DNA from: Lachnospiraceae bacterium
GTDB lineage: Bacteria; Bacillota; Clostridia; Lachnospirales; Lachnospiraceae
Assembly (NCBI GenBank): GCA_031263035.1
Contig: JAISGP010000014.1
Location: 1-55,440, forward strand
Reading direction: 5' to 3'
Length of the DNA: 55,440 nucleotides
The translations under genes and the position numbers were made by a program. The notes below the pieces were generated by a model. It was not told the origin of the DNA and ran no database searches. It saw only the letters and a program-made list of their open reading frames with translations. Below, in pieces: positions 33,788 through 43,011 of the stretch (positions are counted from its first letter, which is position 1; each line of letters starts with the position of its first letter).

Positions 33788-35266
33788 ATGACACTAAAAA
33801 AATTAATTCAAGATTTTGATTATGAAGTAGTATTAGGTGATATTAATAAAGAAATTACTACACTAACTAACGATAGTAGAACAGTAATAAAAGATGGTGT
33901 ATTTGTTGCAATATCTGGTGCGGTCTCAGATGGACACAAATTTGTTTTAGATGTTTCTGATATGGGTGTGGGAGCTATTATAGTTGAATATTTTAATGAA
34001 AGTTGGTTACCATTATTAAAAGAGAAAAATATAGCTTTAATTAAAGTTTCTAATTCTAGATATGCTCTTTCTCTAATGAGTAGAAGTTTCTATGATTATC
34101 CAGATGAAAAGCTTCATGTAATCGGTATTACCGGCACTAAAGGCAAAACCACAACTACATATATGATTAAATCTATTTTAGAAAATACTGGTAAAAAAGT
34201 TGGGCTAATTGGAACTATCGAAACAGTCATTGGTGATAAATCATACCCCAATGCAAATACAACTCCAGAATCTATTAAAATCCAAGAAGATTTCAGAAAA
34301 ATGGTAGATGAAGGTATAGAGATAGTTGTAATGGAAGTTTCATCTCAAGGATTAAAACTAGATAGAGTTGCAGGAATTCCGTTTGAAATAGGTATTTTTA
34401 CAAATATTGGTGAAGACCATATTGGACCTAATGAACATAAGGATTTTAATGAATATCTTGAATGTAAAGCTAAATTATTTAAAATGTGCAAATATGGAAT
34501 TGGCAATATAGACGATAAACACTATAATGATATTTTTAAAGATGCCACTTGTATAAAAGAAACCTATGGATTTAATGAAAATGCAGATGTTAGAGCCAGT
34601 GAGATAGAATATTTTAATGATTTTTCTACTATGGGTGTAAGATATCATGTTAGTGGATTATTAGATTTTAATGTACAAGTAGATATTCCAGGGAAATTTA
34701 CAGTATATAATTCACTGACAGCTATAAGTGTATGTAGACATTTTAACGTTCCCACTGATGCGATTATTAATGCATTAAAAAAGGCTAAGGTAAGAGGTCG
34801 AATTGAAATGATGAATGTTTCTGATGATTTTACCTTAATGATTGATTATGCTCATAATGCAATGAGCCTGGAAAGTCTACTTCTAACACTGAAAGAATAT
34901 AATCCGGGTAGAATTGTTACTGTATTTGGCTGTGGTGGTAATAGAAGTAAAACCAGAAGATTTGAAATGGGAGAAGTATCAGGAAAGTTATCAGACTTTA
35001 CAATTATCACTTCAGATAATCCTAGATTTGAAGATCCAGAATTAATTATTAAAGATATAATTGTAGGTATGGAAAAAACAAATGGCAAATATATCTCTAT
35101 TACAGATAGAGGAGAAGCGATAAAATATGCCGTTCATAATGCAAAACCAAAAGATGTAATTATAATTGCAGGCAAAGGTCATGAAACCTATCAAGAAATT
35201 AAAGGTGTAAAGCATCATATGGATGATAGAGAGTTAGTGAGAGATGCATTAAATGAAATACGCTAA
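33788..35266 (+). CDS. murE: UDP-N-acetylmuramoyl-tripeptide synthetase MurE, probable DAP type
   Basis: Adds the third amino acid to the UDP-MurNAc dipeptide. ATP site GTKGKTTTTYM, the central domain, and the C-terminal specificity loop SDNPRFEDP: a DNPR motif is characteristic of the meso-diaminopimelate type (in known MurE families), supporting a DAP peptidoglycan. The 492-residue protein starts at ATG 33788, with AAGAAGGA eight bases upstream. It overlaps priA by 14 bases. Confidence 0.94.
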   Translation: MTLKKLIQDFDYEVVLGDINKEITTLTNDSRTVIKDGVFVAISGAVSDGHKFVLDVSDMGVGAIIVEYFNESWLPLLKEKNIALIKVSNSRYALSLMSRSFYDYPDEKLHVIGITGTKGKTTTTYMIKSILENTGKKVGLIGTIETVIGDKSYPNANTTPESIKIQEDFRKMVDEGIEIVVMEVSSQGLKLDRVAGIPFEIGIFTNIGEDHIGPNEHKDFNEYLECKAKLFKMCKYGIGNIDDKHYNDIFKDATCIKETYGFNENADVRASEIEYFNDFSTMGVRYHVSGLLDFNVQVDIPGKFTVYNSLTAISVCRHFNVPTDAIINALKKAKVRGRIEMMNVSDDFTLMIDYAHNAMSLESLLLTLKEYNPGRIVTVFGCGGNRSKTRRFEMGEVSGKLSDFTIITSDNPRFEDPELIIKDIIVGMEKTNGKYISITDRGEAIKYAVHNAKPKDVIIIAGKGHETYQEIKGVKHHMDDRELVRDALNEIR

Positions 35267-37484
35267 AATAATTATTAACATAACTGCAAAAGAATTAGAC
35301 AAATCTTTTGATTATATTATCCCTTCTAATCTAGAGGATAAAGTTGTAATTGGAAGTCAAGTTATAATACCATTTGGTAAAGGAAATAGAGATAAATCAG
35401 GTTATGTTGTTGATATAGTTAATTCTTCAAAATTTTCAGATGATAATTTAAAAGAAATCAAGGAAATTAAAGAAAAAAGTAGATCAATAACTAATAATTT
35501 AATCGATTTAGCTGTATGGATTCATTTAACTTATGGTGGTTCTTTAATTGCGGCTTTGAAAACAGTTATCCCTGTAAAGGAGAAGCAGAATTTAAATAAA
35601 GAGGCATTTATTCTGCTTAATGAAAATGAAGAGTTTGTAGATAAATACTACAACAATATAATTGACGATAAAAGAAAAGAAAAACAAGTACAACTAATTG
35701 ATTTATTAAGGGATTTACCTAAAAATGATTGGATTTCATCAAAAAACATAGAAGAAGATTATGGGATTTCTCTTTCAGTTCTTAAAACTCTTGAAAAACA
35801 CCATGTTATATATATTGAAAAGCAGATAAAATACCGAAGAATTACAGATGAAAACTCATTATATTTAGAAGATAAAACTATTGAATTAAATTCTGATCAA
35901 AAAAAAGCATTAGAAATCTTTGAAGAAAATGTTTCAAGTGGATTGCATAAGCCATTCTTATTAAATGGTGTTACAGGAAGTGGTAAAACCGAAGTATATA
36001 TGGAAATGATTAAATATATGCAGTCTAAAGGTAAAAAAACCATTCTTCTTATTCCTGAAATTTCTCTTACCTTTCAGACAGTTTCTAGATTTCAAAGGGT
36101 CTTTCATGATAGAGTAGCTATTTTAAATTCTCGCCTTTCTAAAGGTGAGAAATCTGACCAAATTGAATTAATTGAAAATGGTTTAGTTGATTTAGTTATT
36201 GGTCCTAGGTCAGCATTATTTGCACCTATTAATAATCTAGGATTAATAATTATAGATGAGGAACATGAAAAATCCTTCAATAGTGAAATAACACCGAAAT
36301 ATCATTCTATAGATGTAGCCATTAAACGTGGTGAAATTGAAAATGCCTTTGTAGTGTTAGGTAGTGGAACTCCTTTAGTAGAAAGTTACTACAAGGCTAA
36401 AATTAATGAATATACTTTACTTAGTATGCCAAATAGAATAAATAATACCTTACCAAATATACATTTAATTGATATGAAGGATGAACTTAAAGCTGGAAAT
36501 TCTTCAATATTAAGTGAAAAACTTGTTGAACTTATTAAGGATAGACTTTTAAAAAAAGAACAAGTTATGCTTTTTATAAATAGACGTGGATACTTTGGTT
36601 TTGTATCCTGTAGAAGTTGTGGTTATGTAGAAAAATGTCCCCATTGTGATATAGCTCTAACTTACCACAATAATGGAAAATATGTATGCCACTATTGTGG
36701 CTATGAAAAAGATGCTGTTAGTCTTTGCCCTGAATGTGGCTCAAAATCCTTTGGTGGTTTTAAGATTGGCACAGAACAAATAGAAAAATATCTGCAAAAG
36801 GTATTCCCAGAGGCTTCAATCGGGAGAATGGATGCAGATACTACAAGAAAAAAACATGGACATGCTAAAATTCTTGGTGATTTTGCAAATAAAAAAATTG
36901 ATATTCTCATTGGAACCCAAATGATTATTAAGGGACATGATTATGAAAATGTTACCCTTGTTGCAGCTTTAGCTGCTGATTTATCTTTGTTTGAAAATGA
37001 TTTTAGATCTAGTGAGACTACTTATGATTTACTTGCCCAAGCATCTGGAAGAGCAGGTAGAGGAAGTAAGGCTGGAGATGTTGTGATTCAAACTTATAAT
37101 CCGGACAATCCTGTATATAAAGCTATAGTTTCTCAAAAATATGAGGATTTTTATAATGATGAAATTAAATATAGAAAACTTATGAATTATCCGCCATTTG
37201 GATTTATTCTTACAATACTATTGTCATCTTATAATGAAAATCTTGTGGAAACTGGTAGTAATTTCTTATTTAAATTTGCAAAAAGTATAGGTAAGAAGTA
37301 TAATGTAGAAGTTCTGGGTCCAAGTATGCCCTTTATATCTAAAATAAAGGATTTACACCGTAGGACGGTATATATTAAGGGAACTGATAAAAATACTATC
37401 AATGAATGTGTAGACGATATAAAAAGATATATAGATATTAATTCTGGATTTGATAATATCTACATTTCATATGATTTTATATAA
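35253..37484 (+). CDS. priA: Primosomal protein N' (PriA helicase)
   Basis: Replication-restart helicase. N-terminal DNA-binding region, then Walker A GVTGSGKTEVYM, Walker B/DEEH in IDEEHEK, and a zinc-binding block with Cys pairs (SCRSCGYVEKCPHCDIAL ... CHYCGYEK ... CPECGSKS). Late helicase motifs ASGRAGRGSKAGDV and QMIIKGHDY are present. The protein is 743 residues. The start overlaps the last 14 bases of murE, so translational coupling is likely. Confidence 0.96.
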   Translation: MKYAKIIINITAKELDKSFDYIIPSNLEDKVVIGSQVIIPFGKGNRDKSGYVVDIVNSSKFSDDNLKEIKEIKEKSRSITNNLIDLAVWIHLTYGGSLIAALKTVIPVKEKQNLNKEAFILLNENEEFVDKYYNNIIDDKRKEKQVQLIDLLRDLPKNDWISSKNIEEDYGISLSVLKTLEKHHVIYIEKQIKYRRITDENSLYLEDKTIELNSDQKKALEIFEENVSSGLHKPFLLNGVTGSGKTEVYMEMIKYMQSKGKKTILLIPEISLTFQTVSRFQRVFHDRVAILNSRLSKGEKSDQIELIENGLVDLVIGPRSALFAPINNLGLIIIDEEHEKSFNSEITPKYHSIDVAIKRGEIENAFVVLGSGTPLVESYYKAKINEYTLLSMPNRINNTLPNIHLIDMKDELKAGNSSILSEKLVELIKDRLLKKEQVMLFINRRGYFGFVSCRSCGYVEKCPHCDIALTYHNNGKYVCHYCGYEKDAVSLCPECGSKSFGGFKIGTEQIEKYLQKVFPEASIGRMDADTTRKKHGHAKILGDFANKKIDILIGTQMIIKGHDYENVTLVAALAADLSLFENDFRSSETTYDLLAQASGRAGRGSKAGDVVIQTYNPDNPVYKAIVSQKYEDFYNDEIKYRKLMNYPPFGFILTILLSSYNENLVETGSNFLFKFAKSIGKKYNVEVLGPSMPFISKIKDLHRRTVYIKGTDKNTINECVDDIKRYIDINSGFDNIYISYDFI

Positions 37485-37619
37485 TATGATTGGTTTTATA
37501 AAATATATACTCTTTTATACTTTTAGTAATATAGAATATAATGGTCAATCTAGTTTGATTGAAACCCATATAAGTTAAGTAAATGGATTTTAATAAATAA
37601 TATTTTTAGAAGGATGATT

Positions 37620-38105
37620 ATGGCAACAAGAGAAATAAGAGAAATTGGTGATGAAATTTTAAATAGAAAGTCAAAAGAAGTTAAAATTCTTGGCCTTCGA
37701 ACTAAGGTTTTAATTGATGATATGTGGGATACTCTATATGAAGCTATGGGGGTTGGTCTTGCAGCACCTCAAGTGGGAGTGTTAAAACAGATTATTGTTA
37801 TTGATGTAGGTGAAGGAGAACCTCTTACAATAATCAATCCAAAGATTATTGAAAAGTCTGGAGAACAGACGGGTAATGAAGGTTGTTTAAGTGTACCGGG
37901 AAAGCAAGGCACTGTAACAAGACCTATGAAGGTTACTGTAGAAGCTTTAAATGAAAATATGGAGCCTGTCACTATTGAAGGTGAAGGTCTTTTAGCTAGA
38001 GCTTTATGTCACGAGATTGACCACTTAAATGGACATTTATATACAGAAATTGCTGAAGGTCCTCTTGAGGATGTTGTATATGAAGATGAAGAAATAGATG
38101 AATAA
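37620..38105 (+). CDS. def: Peptide deformylase
   Basis: Removes the N-formyl group from new proteins. It has the three family motifs: GVGLAAPQVG, EGCLSVPG (Cys metal ligand) and HEIDHLNG (two His ligands and Glu). At 161 residues it is a type 1-like enzyme. The start is taken as ATG 37620, since AGAAGG is six bases upstream; the ATG at 37614 would abut the ribosome site. An acidic C-terminal tail (DVVYEDEEIDE) is present. In Firmicutes def commonly follows priA, as here. Confidence 0.95.
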   Translation: MATREIREIGDEILNRKSKEVKILGLRTKVLIDDMWDTLYEAMGVGLAAPQVGVLKQIIVIDVGEGEPLTIINPKIIEKSGEQTGNEGCLSVPGKQGTVTRPMKVTVEALNENMEPVTIEGEGLLARALCHEIDHLNGHLYTEIAEGPLEDVVYEDEEIDE

Positions 38106-38252
38106 TATTTTTTGTTTAAAAGTATTATAAGTTTGGTATATAAAAGCTATTATTAGTTTTTTATTATAACTAAAAGGCTTTTTATATAAATATGTTTTAA
38201 TTATTTGTTTTTTATGGTAATAAGTTATTTTAAAATATTGGAGGAATACATA

Positions 38253-39527
38253 ATGGTTACTGCTGTTGTTGGTGCAAACTGGGGAGATGAAGGCAAGGGT
38301 AAGATTACAGATATGCTTGCTAAGGATTCAGATATTATTATCCGTTTTCAAGGTGGAGCAAATGCTGGACATACTATTGTTAATAGTTATGGTAAATTTG
38401 CACTTCATACTTTACCTTCAGGTGTTTTTTACAATCATACAACTAGTATTATTGGTAATGGTGTAGCACTTGATATACCTAAGTTATTTGCAGAAGTTAA
38501 AGATATTGAAGATGGTGGAGTTCCTACCCCTAAAATCCTTGTTTCTGATAGAACCCAAATAGTAATGTCATATCATAAACTTTTTGATGCCTATGAGGAA
38601 GAAAGATTGGCTGGTAAAAGCTATGGTTCTACTAAATCAGGTATAGCTCCATTTTATTCTGATAAATATGCTAAAATAGGTTTTCAGGTTAGCGAATTAT
38701 TTGATGATAATATATTAAAAGAAAAAATAGATAAAATTTGCACTCTTAAAAATGTTATGCTTGAACATCTTTATCATAAGCCATTACTTACTAAAGAAGG
38801 CTTATATAAAGAGTTAATGGAATATAAAGAAATGGTTTCTCCATTTGTATGTGATTGTTCTGCTTATCTATATAACGAGATGAAGGCTGGTAAAAACATT
38901 CTTTTAGAAGGACAATTAGGTTCTCTTAAAGATCCTGACCATGGAATTTATCCAATGGTTACATCTTCGTCAACTTTAGCAGGTTATGGTGCTATAGGCG
39001 CAGGAATTCCTCCATATGAAATCAAGAAAATTGTTACTGTTGTTAAAGCATATTCAAGTGCAGTTGGAGCCGGTGCTTTTGTTAGTGAAATCTTTGGTGA
39101 CGAAGCTGTAAAACTACGTAATCACGGTGGCGATGGTGGCGAATATGGTGCAACAACAGGTCGTCCAAGACGTGTTGGTTGGTTTGATTGTGTTGCATCT
39201 CATTATGGTTGTAGAATTCAAGGAACAACAGATGTGGCATTTACAGTTCTAGATGTACTTGGTTATTTAGATGAAATACCTGTTTGTATTGGTTATGAAA
39301 TAGATGGAAAAGTTACTAAAGAATTTCCGGTTACCACTAAGTTAGAAAAAGCTAAACCTGTTTTAAAAGTATTTCCAGGATGGAAAAAAGATATCCGTGG
39401 AATTAAGAAATATGAAGAGCTTCCTAAAGAATGTAGAGATTATATTGAATTTATTGAAAAAGAATTACAATATCCAATTACTATGATTTCTAATGGACCT
39501 GGTAGAGATGATATAATATATAGATAA
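38253..39527 (+). CDS. purA: Adenylosuccinate synthetase
   Basis: Makes adenylosuccinate from IMP, aspartate and GTP. The start MVTAVVGANWGDEGKGK holds the GTP P-loop; also present are GANAGHTIV, the GQLGSLKDPDHGIYPMVTSSST IMP site and the TTGRPRRVGW block. The 424-residue length is normal. The ATG at 38253 has GGAGG upstream; an in-frame ATG at 38205 would add 16 hydrophobic residues with no family match. Confidence 0.95.
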   Translation: MVTAVVGANWGDEGKGKITDMLAKDSDIIIRFQGGANAGHTIVNSYGKFALHTLPSGVFYNHTTSIIGNGVALDIPKLFAEVKDIEDGGVPTPKILVSDRTQIVMSYHKLFDAYEEERLAGKSYGSTKSGIAPFYSDKYAKIGFQVSELFDDNILKEKIDKICTLKNVMLEHLYHKPLLTKEGLYKELMEYKEMVSPFVCDCSAYLYNEMKAGKNILLEGQLGSLKDPDHGIYPMVTSSSTLAGYGAIGAGIPPYEIKKIVTVVKAYSSAVGAGAFVSEIFGDEAVKLRNHGGDGGEYGATTGRPRRVGWFDCVASHYGCRIQGTTDVAFTVLDVLGYLDEIPVCIGYEIDGKVTKEFPVTTKLEKAKPVLKVFPGWKKDIRGIKKYEELPKECRDYIEFIEKELQYPITMISNGPGRDDIIYR

Positions 39528-39628
39528 TTGAAGTAATATTTAATGAAATGACTTTCATTAATTCTATTTTACACTTTAATCTATTTGTTAATATTACAAT
39601 ATTATTTTCGACTTTTTGAGGTGATAAT

Positions 39629-39868
39629 TTGAATAAAGTAAAGAGAGTTTTAGCAATAATTGCAATAATTGTATTAGTATTAATGTATGCGCTTACATTA
39701 GTATTTGCAATATTTGATAAAAGTTCATCTGGCGGAATGTTTAAAGCATCCGTAGTCTGTACAATTATGTTTCCTATCTTAATATATGCATATACTCTTG
39801 TATATAAGCTGATTAGGAAAGAATTACCTCAAGATCCAGATAAAAAAACAGATGAAGAAGATTTATAA
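39629..39868 (+). CDS. Small membrane protein, unknown function
   Basis: A 79-residue protein with a basic start (NKVKRV), two membrane helices (about 7-28 and 40-61), and an acidic C-terminus (KKTDEEDL). The start is a TTG, with GAGGTGAT placed properly upstream. It resembles the small, poorly conserved membrane proteins common in clostridia; no family was recognised. The gap to the SEC-C gene is 29 bases, so they are probably co-transcribed. Function unknown. Confidence 0.7.
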   Translation: MNKVKRVLAIIAIIVLVLMYALTLVFAIFDKSSSGGMFKASVVCTIMFPILIYAYTLVYKLIRKELPQDPDKKTDEEDL

Positions 39869-39897
39869 AATTTTTAGGTTATTTGAAAGGAAATACT

Positions 39898-40407
39898 ATG
39901 AGTACTAAAACATTACTAGAACAATGGCGTGATAGAGCCTATGATGAGAAAAAAGATAAAGGAAGTCTTCAAAAATTTTGGGCAGTATATTTTAATATTG
40001 AAAAAGAGATATATATAAGTTTACTTAAAAATCCAGATGAAGAAGTTACAGGAACCGTTGGGGAACTTGCTAAGAAATACAATCAAGATGTACTTACCAT
40101 GGTAGGTTTTTTAGATGGTATAAATGATAGCTTAAAGAAACCAAATCCTATTGAAACTATGGATGAGAAAACTTCCGTTTCTCTTGGATTCGATAAAGAA
40201 AAGCTTTATAAAAATATGGTTGATGCTAAAGCTGATTGGTTATATGAACTTCCTGAATGGGATAGCATATTTTCAAAAGAAGAACAACATAAGCTTTATT
40301 TAGACCAAAAAAAATCTGGCACTATTGTTAAAGATAAAAAAGTTGGACGTAATGACCCATGTCCTTGTGGAAGTGGAAAGAAATATAAGTACTGTTGTGG
40401 CAAATAA
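39898..40407 (+). CDS. SEC-C metal-binding domain protein
   Basis: A 169-residue protein ending in a SEC-C motif, [18 protein letters not shown], a zinc-binding tail first seen in SecA. The first 140 residues form a soluble helical domain with several Trp/Leu-rich stretches ([39 protein letters not shown]); this matches Lachnospiraceae SEC-C proteins of unknown role. AAAGGAA precedes the ATG at 39898; a TTG 15 bases upstream lies in front of that site. A role in metal or ribosome-associated chaperoning is only a guess. Confidence 0.8.
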   Translation: MSTKTLLEQWRDRAYDEKKDKGSLQKFWAVYFNIEKEIYISLLKNPDEEVTGTVGELAKKYNQDVLTMVGFLDGINDSLKKPNPIETMDEKTSVSLGFDKEKLYKNMVDAKADWLYELPEWDSIFSKEEQHKLYLDQKKSGTIVKDKKVGRNDPCPCGSGKKYKYCCGK

Positions 40408-40424
40408 TTAATATTTTATATTTT

Positions 40425-40476
40425 GAAGGATTTATTTTAATATATATATTAAAATAGCTTGGTATCCTTATTTAGT
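40425..40476 (+). terminator. AT-rich palindrome, possible terminator after the SEC-C gene
   Basis: AAGGAT (40426-40431) and ATCCTT (40465-40470) enclose a 22-bp perfect palindrome (40434-40455). A T-rich tail ATTT follows. The weak T-run leaves the role uncertain. Confidence 0.5.
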
Positions 40477-40541
40477 ATGTATGTGTTAATTTTTATATAC
40501 CATACAAAATATGTACACTTTGCGTATTTTTGATTTTATCC

Positions 40542-40569
40542 TTGACAGTTTTATTTTTAATGATATAAT
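40542..40569 (+). promoter_or_regulatory. Promoter of the thrS T-box leader
   Basis: TTGACA (40542-40547), 16 bases, TATAAT (40564-40569): consensus boxes. Predicted start near 40576. Confidence 0.8.
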
Positions 40570-40575
40570 AAACAT

Positions 40576-40848
40576 TAAATTTATAAAGAAAATATGTTGA
40601 AGAGAAGAGTAGCTAAATATTTTTATTCAGAGAGGAATTCATTTGGTGTGAGAATTCTATAAAAACTTTAGTGAAGACCACCTCTGAGTGAATTTAATAG
40701 ATTCCGGGTTACTCCGTTACAGGTAAAATTAAGTGGTATTTATACAATAAGGGTGGAACCGCGGGATTAAATTCTCGTCCCTTAAGTGACTTATTGTATA
40801 TTAATTCATATTTATAGCTTGTCTTATATACGTAAGATAAGCTTTTTT
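40576..40848 (+). promoter_or_regulatory. T-box riboswitch upstream of thrS
   Basis: The T-box motif AAGGGTGGAACCGCGGG is at 40749-40765 and a stem-I 3' part AGTGAAGACCACCTCTGAG lies at 40670 on. The likely specifier is ACC (40677-40679), a Thr codon, in front of the purine A. The TGGA in the antiterminator bulge would pair with a tRNA 3' end UCCA, matching the U discriminator of tRNA-Thr. A competing terminator AGCTT.TCTTA/TAAGA.AAGCT plus T6 lies at 40816-40848. Uncharged tRNA-Thr should switch thrS on. Confidence 0.93.
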
Positions 40849-40984
40849 ATTTGAATTATAATGTAAAAATAAGTCACAAAAATTATTGGTTTTATATGTG
40901 TTTTTTAATTTACATAAAATTTGAAGAGTATTTTTCTGGATAGAAAGTAAACTTCAAATATTTAATATGAAAAGGAGTAGAGAA

Positions 40985-42772
40985 ATGGCAGAAAAATTTG
41001 ATTTACAAACAATTAGACACAGTGCATCACATGTACTTGCTCATGCAGTTAAGAGATTATTTCCAGAGGCAAAACTTGCTATTGGACCAGCAATTGAGGA
41101 TGGATTTTACTATGATTTTGATCATGAACCATTTTCAAGAGAAGATTTAGATGCTTTAGAAAAAGAAATGAAAAAGATAATTAAAGAGGGACTTAAAATC
41201 GAAAGATTTGAACTTCCTAGAGAAGAAGCCTTGAAACTAATGGAAGATGCTAATGAACCTTATAAAGTTGAATTAATTAATGACCTTCCAAAGGATGCAG
41301 TTATCTCTTTTTACAAGCAAGGTGATTTTGTTGATTTATGTGCAGGTCCACATGTTGATAGAACAAGCCGTATTAAAGCATATAAGCTTATTTCTTCTTC
41401 TGGTGCATACTGGAGAGGTGATGAGCATAATAAGATGCTTTCTCGTATTTATGGAACTTCTTTTGAAACAAAAGAAGAGTTAGATGTATATTTAAAAGAT
41501 TTAGAAGATAGAAAAAATAGAGACCACAATAAATTAGGTAGAGAAATGAAACTTTTCACTACAGTTGATGTTATTGGTCAAGGATTACCTCTTATTATGC
41601 CTAAAGGTGAAATAATGATTCGTGAAATGCAAAGATGGATTGAGGATGAGGAAGAAAGACGTGGATATATGCGTACAAAAACTCCTCTTATGGCTAAATC
41701 AGATCTTTATGTTATTTCTGATCACTGGGAACACTACAAAGATGGAATGTTTGTACTTGGTGATGAAGAAAAAGATAAGGAAATATTTGCACTTCGTCCT
41801 ATGACTTGCCCATTCCAGTATTATGTATATAAAGCAGATCAAAAAAGCTATAGAGATTTACCATGCCGATATGGTGAAACATCTACTTTATTTAGAAAAG
41901 AAGAGTCTGGTGAAATGCATGGGTTAACTCGAGTACGTCAATTCACTATTTCAGAAGGTCATCTTATTATTCGCCCAGATCAAACTGAAGATGAATTTAA
42001 GGGTTGCGTTGACCTTATGAAATACTGTTTAACAACTTTAGGTGTTGAAGAAGATGTTACTTATAGATTGTCTCTTTCTGATCCTGATGATATGAGCAAA
42101 TATATTGGTGATAGAGAATCATGGCTTAAAGTTGAGCAAATTATGAGAGATATGCTTGATCACCTTGGTATTGAATATGTAGAAGGTGTAGGAGAAGCTG
42201 CTTTCTATGGTCCTAAATTAGATGTTCAAGCTAAAAATGTATATGGTAAAGAAGATACAATGATTACTATTCAACTAGATATGTTTTTAGCTGAGCGTTT
42301 TGATATGAGTTATGTAGATAAAGATGGAGAAAAGAAACGTCCATATATTATTCATCGTACATCTATGGGATGTTATGAAAGAACTTTAGCATGGTTAATC
42401 GAAAAATATGCAGGAATGTTCCCTACATGGTTATGTCCTGAACAAGTTAGAGTACTTCCAATTTCTGAAAAATATGCGGATTATGCCTATGAAGTAGAGA
42501 AAGAACTTAAGGCAAATAGAATACGTTGTTCTGTAGATAACAGACCAGAAAAAATCGGATATAAAATTAGAGAACGCAGACTTGAAAAAGTTCCTTACCA
42601 AATAGTTGTAGGTGCTAAAGAAGAGGAAGAGAATACTATTTCTGTAAATAGTAGATATAAAGGTGATGAAGGTAGCATGGCTTTATCAGATTTTATTAAG
42701 AGCATTAGAGCAGAAATTGATAGCAAAGAGATTAGAAAAGTTGAAGTGGATTTTTCTAAGAAAAATAAATAA
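40985..42772 (+). CDS. thrS: Threonyl-tRNA synthetase lacking the TGS domain
   Basis: Charges tRNA-Thr. The protein starts directly with the editing region (RHSASHVLAHAV; CAGPHVDRTSR) and lacks the N-terminal TGS domain (about 60 residues) of the E. coli enzyme, giving 595 residues. Class II motifs follow: PMTCPFQYYV, GLTRVRQFTISEGH (motif 2), YERTLAWLIEKYAG (motif 3 region), then the anticodon-binding domain (about 490-590). The ATG at 40985 has AAAAGGAG eight bases upstream. No TGS coding sequence was found between the T-box and the start. Confidence 0.96.
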   Translation: MAEKFDLQTIRHSASHVLAHAVKRLFPEAKLAIGPAIEDGFYYDFDHEPFSREDLDALEKEMKKIIKEGLKIERFELPREEALKLMEDANEPYKVELINDLPKDAVISFYKQGDFVDLCAGPHVDRTSRIKAYKLISSSGAYWRGDEHNKMLSRIYGTSFETKEELDVYLKDLEDRKNRDHNKLGREMKLFTTVDVIGQGLPLIMPKGEIMIREMQRWIEDEEERRGYMRTKTPLMAKSDLYVISDHWEHYKDGMFVLGDEEKDKEIFALRPMTCPFQYYVYKADQKSYRDLPCRYGETSTLFRKEESGEMHGLTRVRQFTISEGHLIIRPDQTEDEFKGCVDLMKYCLTTLGVEEDVTYRLSLSDPDDMSKYIGDRESWLKVEQIMRDMLDHLGIEYVEGVGEAAFYGPKLDVQAKNVYGKEDTMITIQLDMFLAERFDMSYVDKDGEKKRPYIIHRTSMGCYERTLAWLIEKYAGMFPTWLCPEQVRVLPISEKYADYAYEVEKELKANRIRCSVDNRPEKIGYKIRERRLEKVPYQIVVGAKEEEENTISVNSRYKGDEGSMALSDFIKSIRAEIDSKEIRKVEVDFSKKNK

Positions 42773-42784
42773 TCTTTTCTTTTA

Positions 42785-42846
42785 TAAAAAACTGGTGTTT
42801 AATCAAAGGGCAAATAAACCATTATGATTAAATGTCAGTTTTTTAT
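42785..42846 (+). terminator. Terminator of thrS
   Basis: AAAAAACTG (42785-42793) and CAGTTTTTT (42836-42844) pair, with TTTAATC/GATTAAA inside. Ends in T-rich sequence. Confidence 0.75.
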
Positions 42847-42936
42847 TAAGAAATAACCAATACATGAATATTTAAAAAAATAATTTATTTTGTTACTCAC
42901 AAAAATTTTCTTTATATAAATGTTATTTTTTTCTGT

Positions 42937-42965
42937 TTGTGGAATATGAAAAATCATGTTATAAT
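42937..42965 (+). promoter_or_regulatory. Promoter of obg operon
   Basis: TTGTGG (42937-42942), 17 bases, TATAAT (42960-42965) with a TG at 42957-42958 (extended -10). Start near 42972, with a 40-base leader. Confidence 0.65.
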
Positions 42966-43011
42966 TATCAGTCAGATAAAACAAAGAAATATATAAGATG
43001 TAGGAGATACT

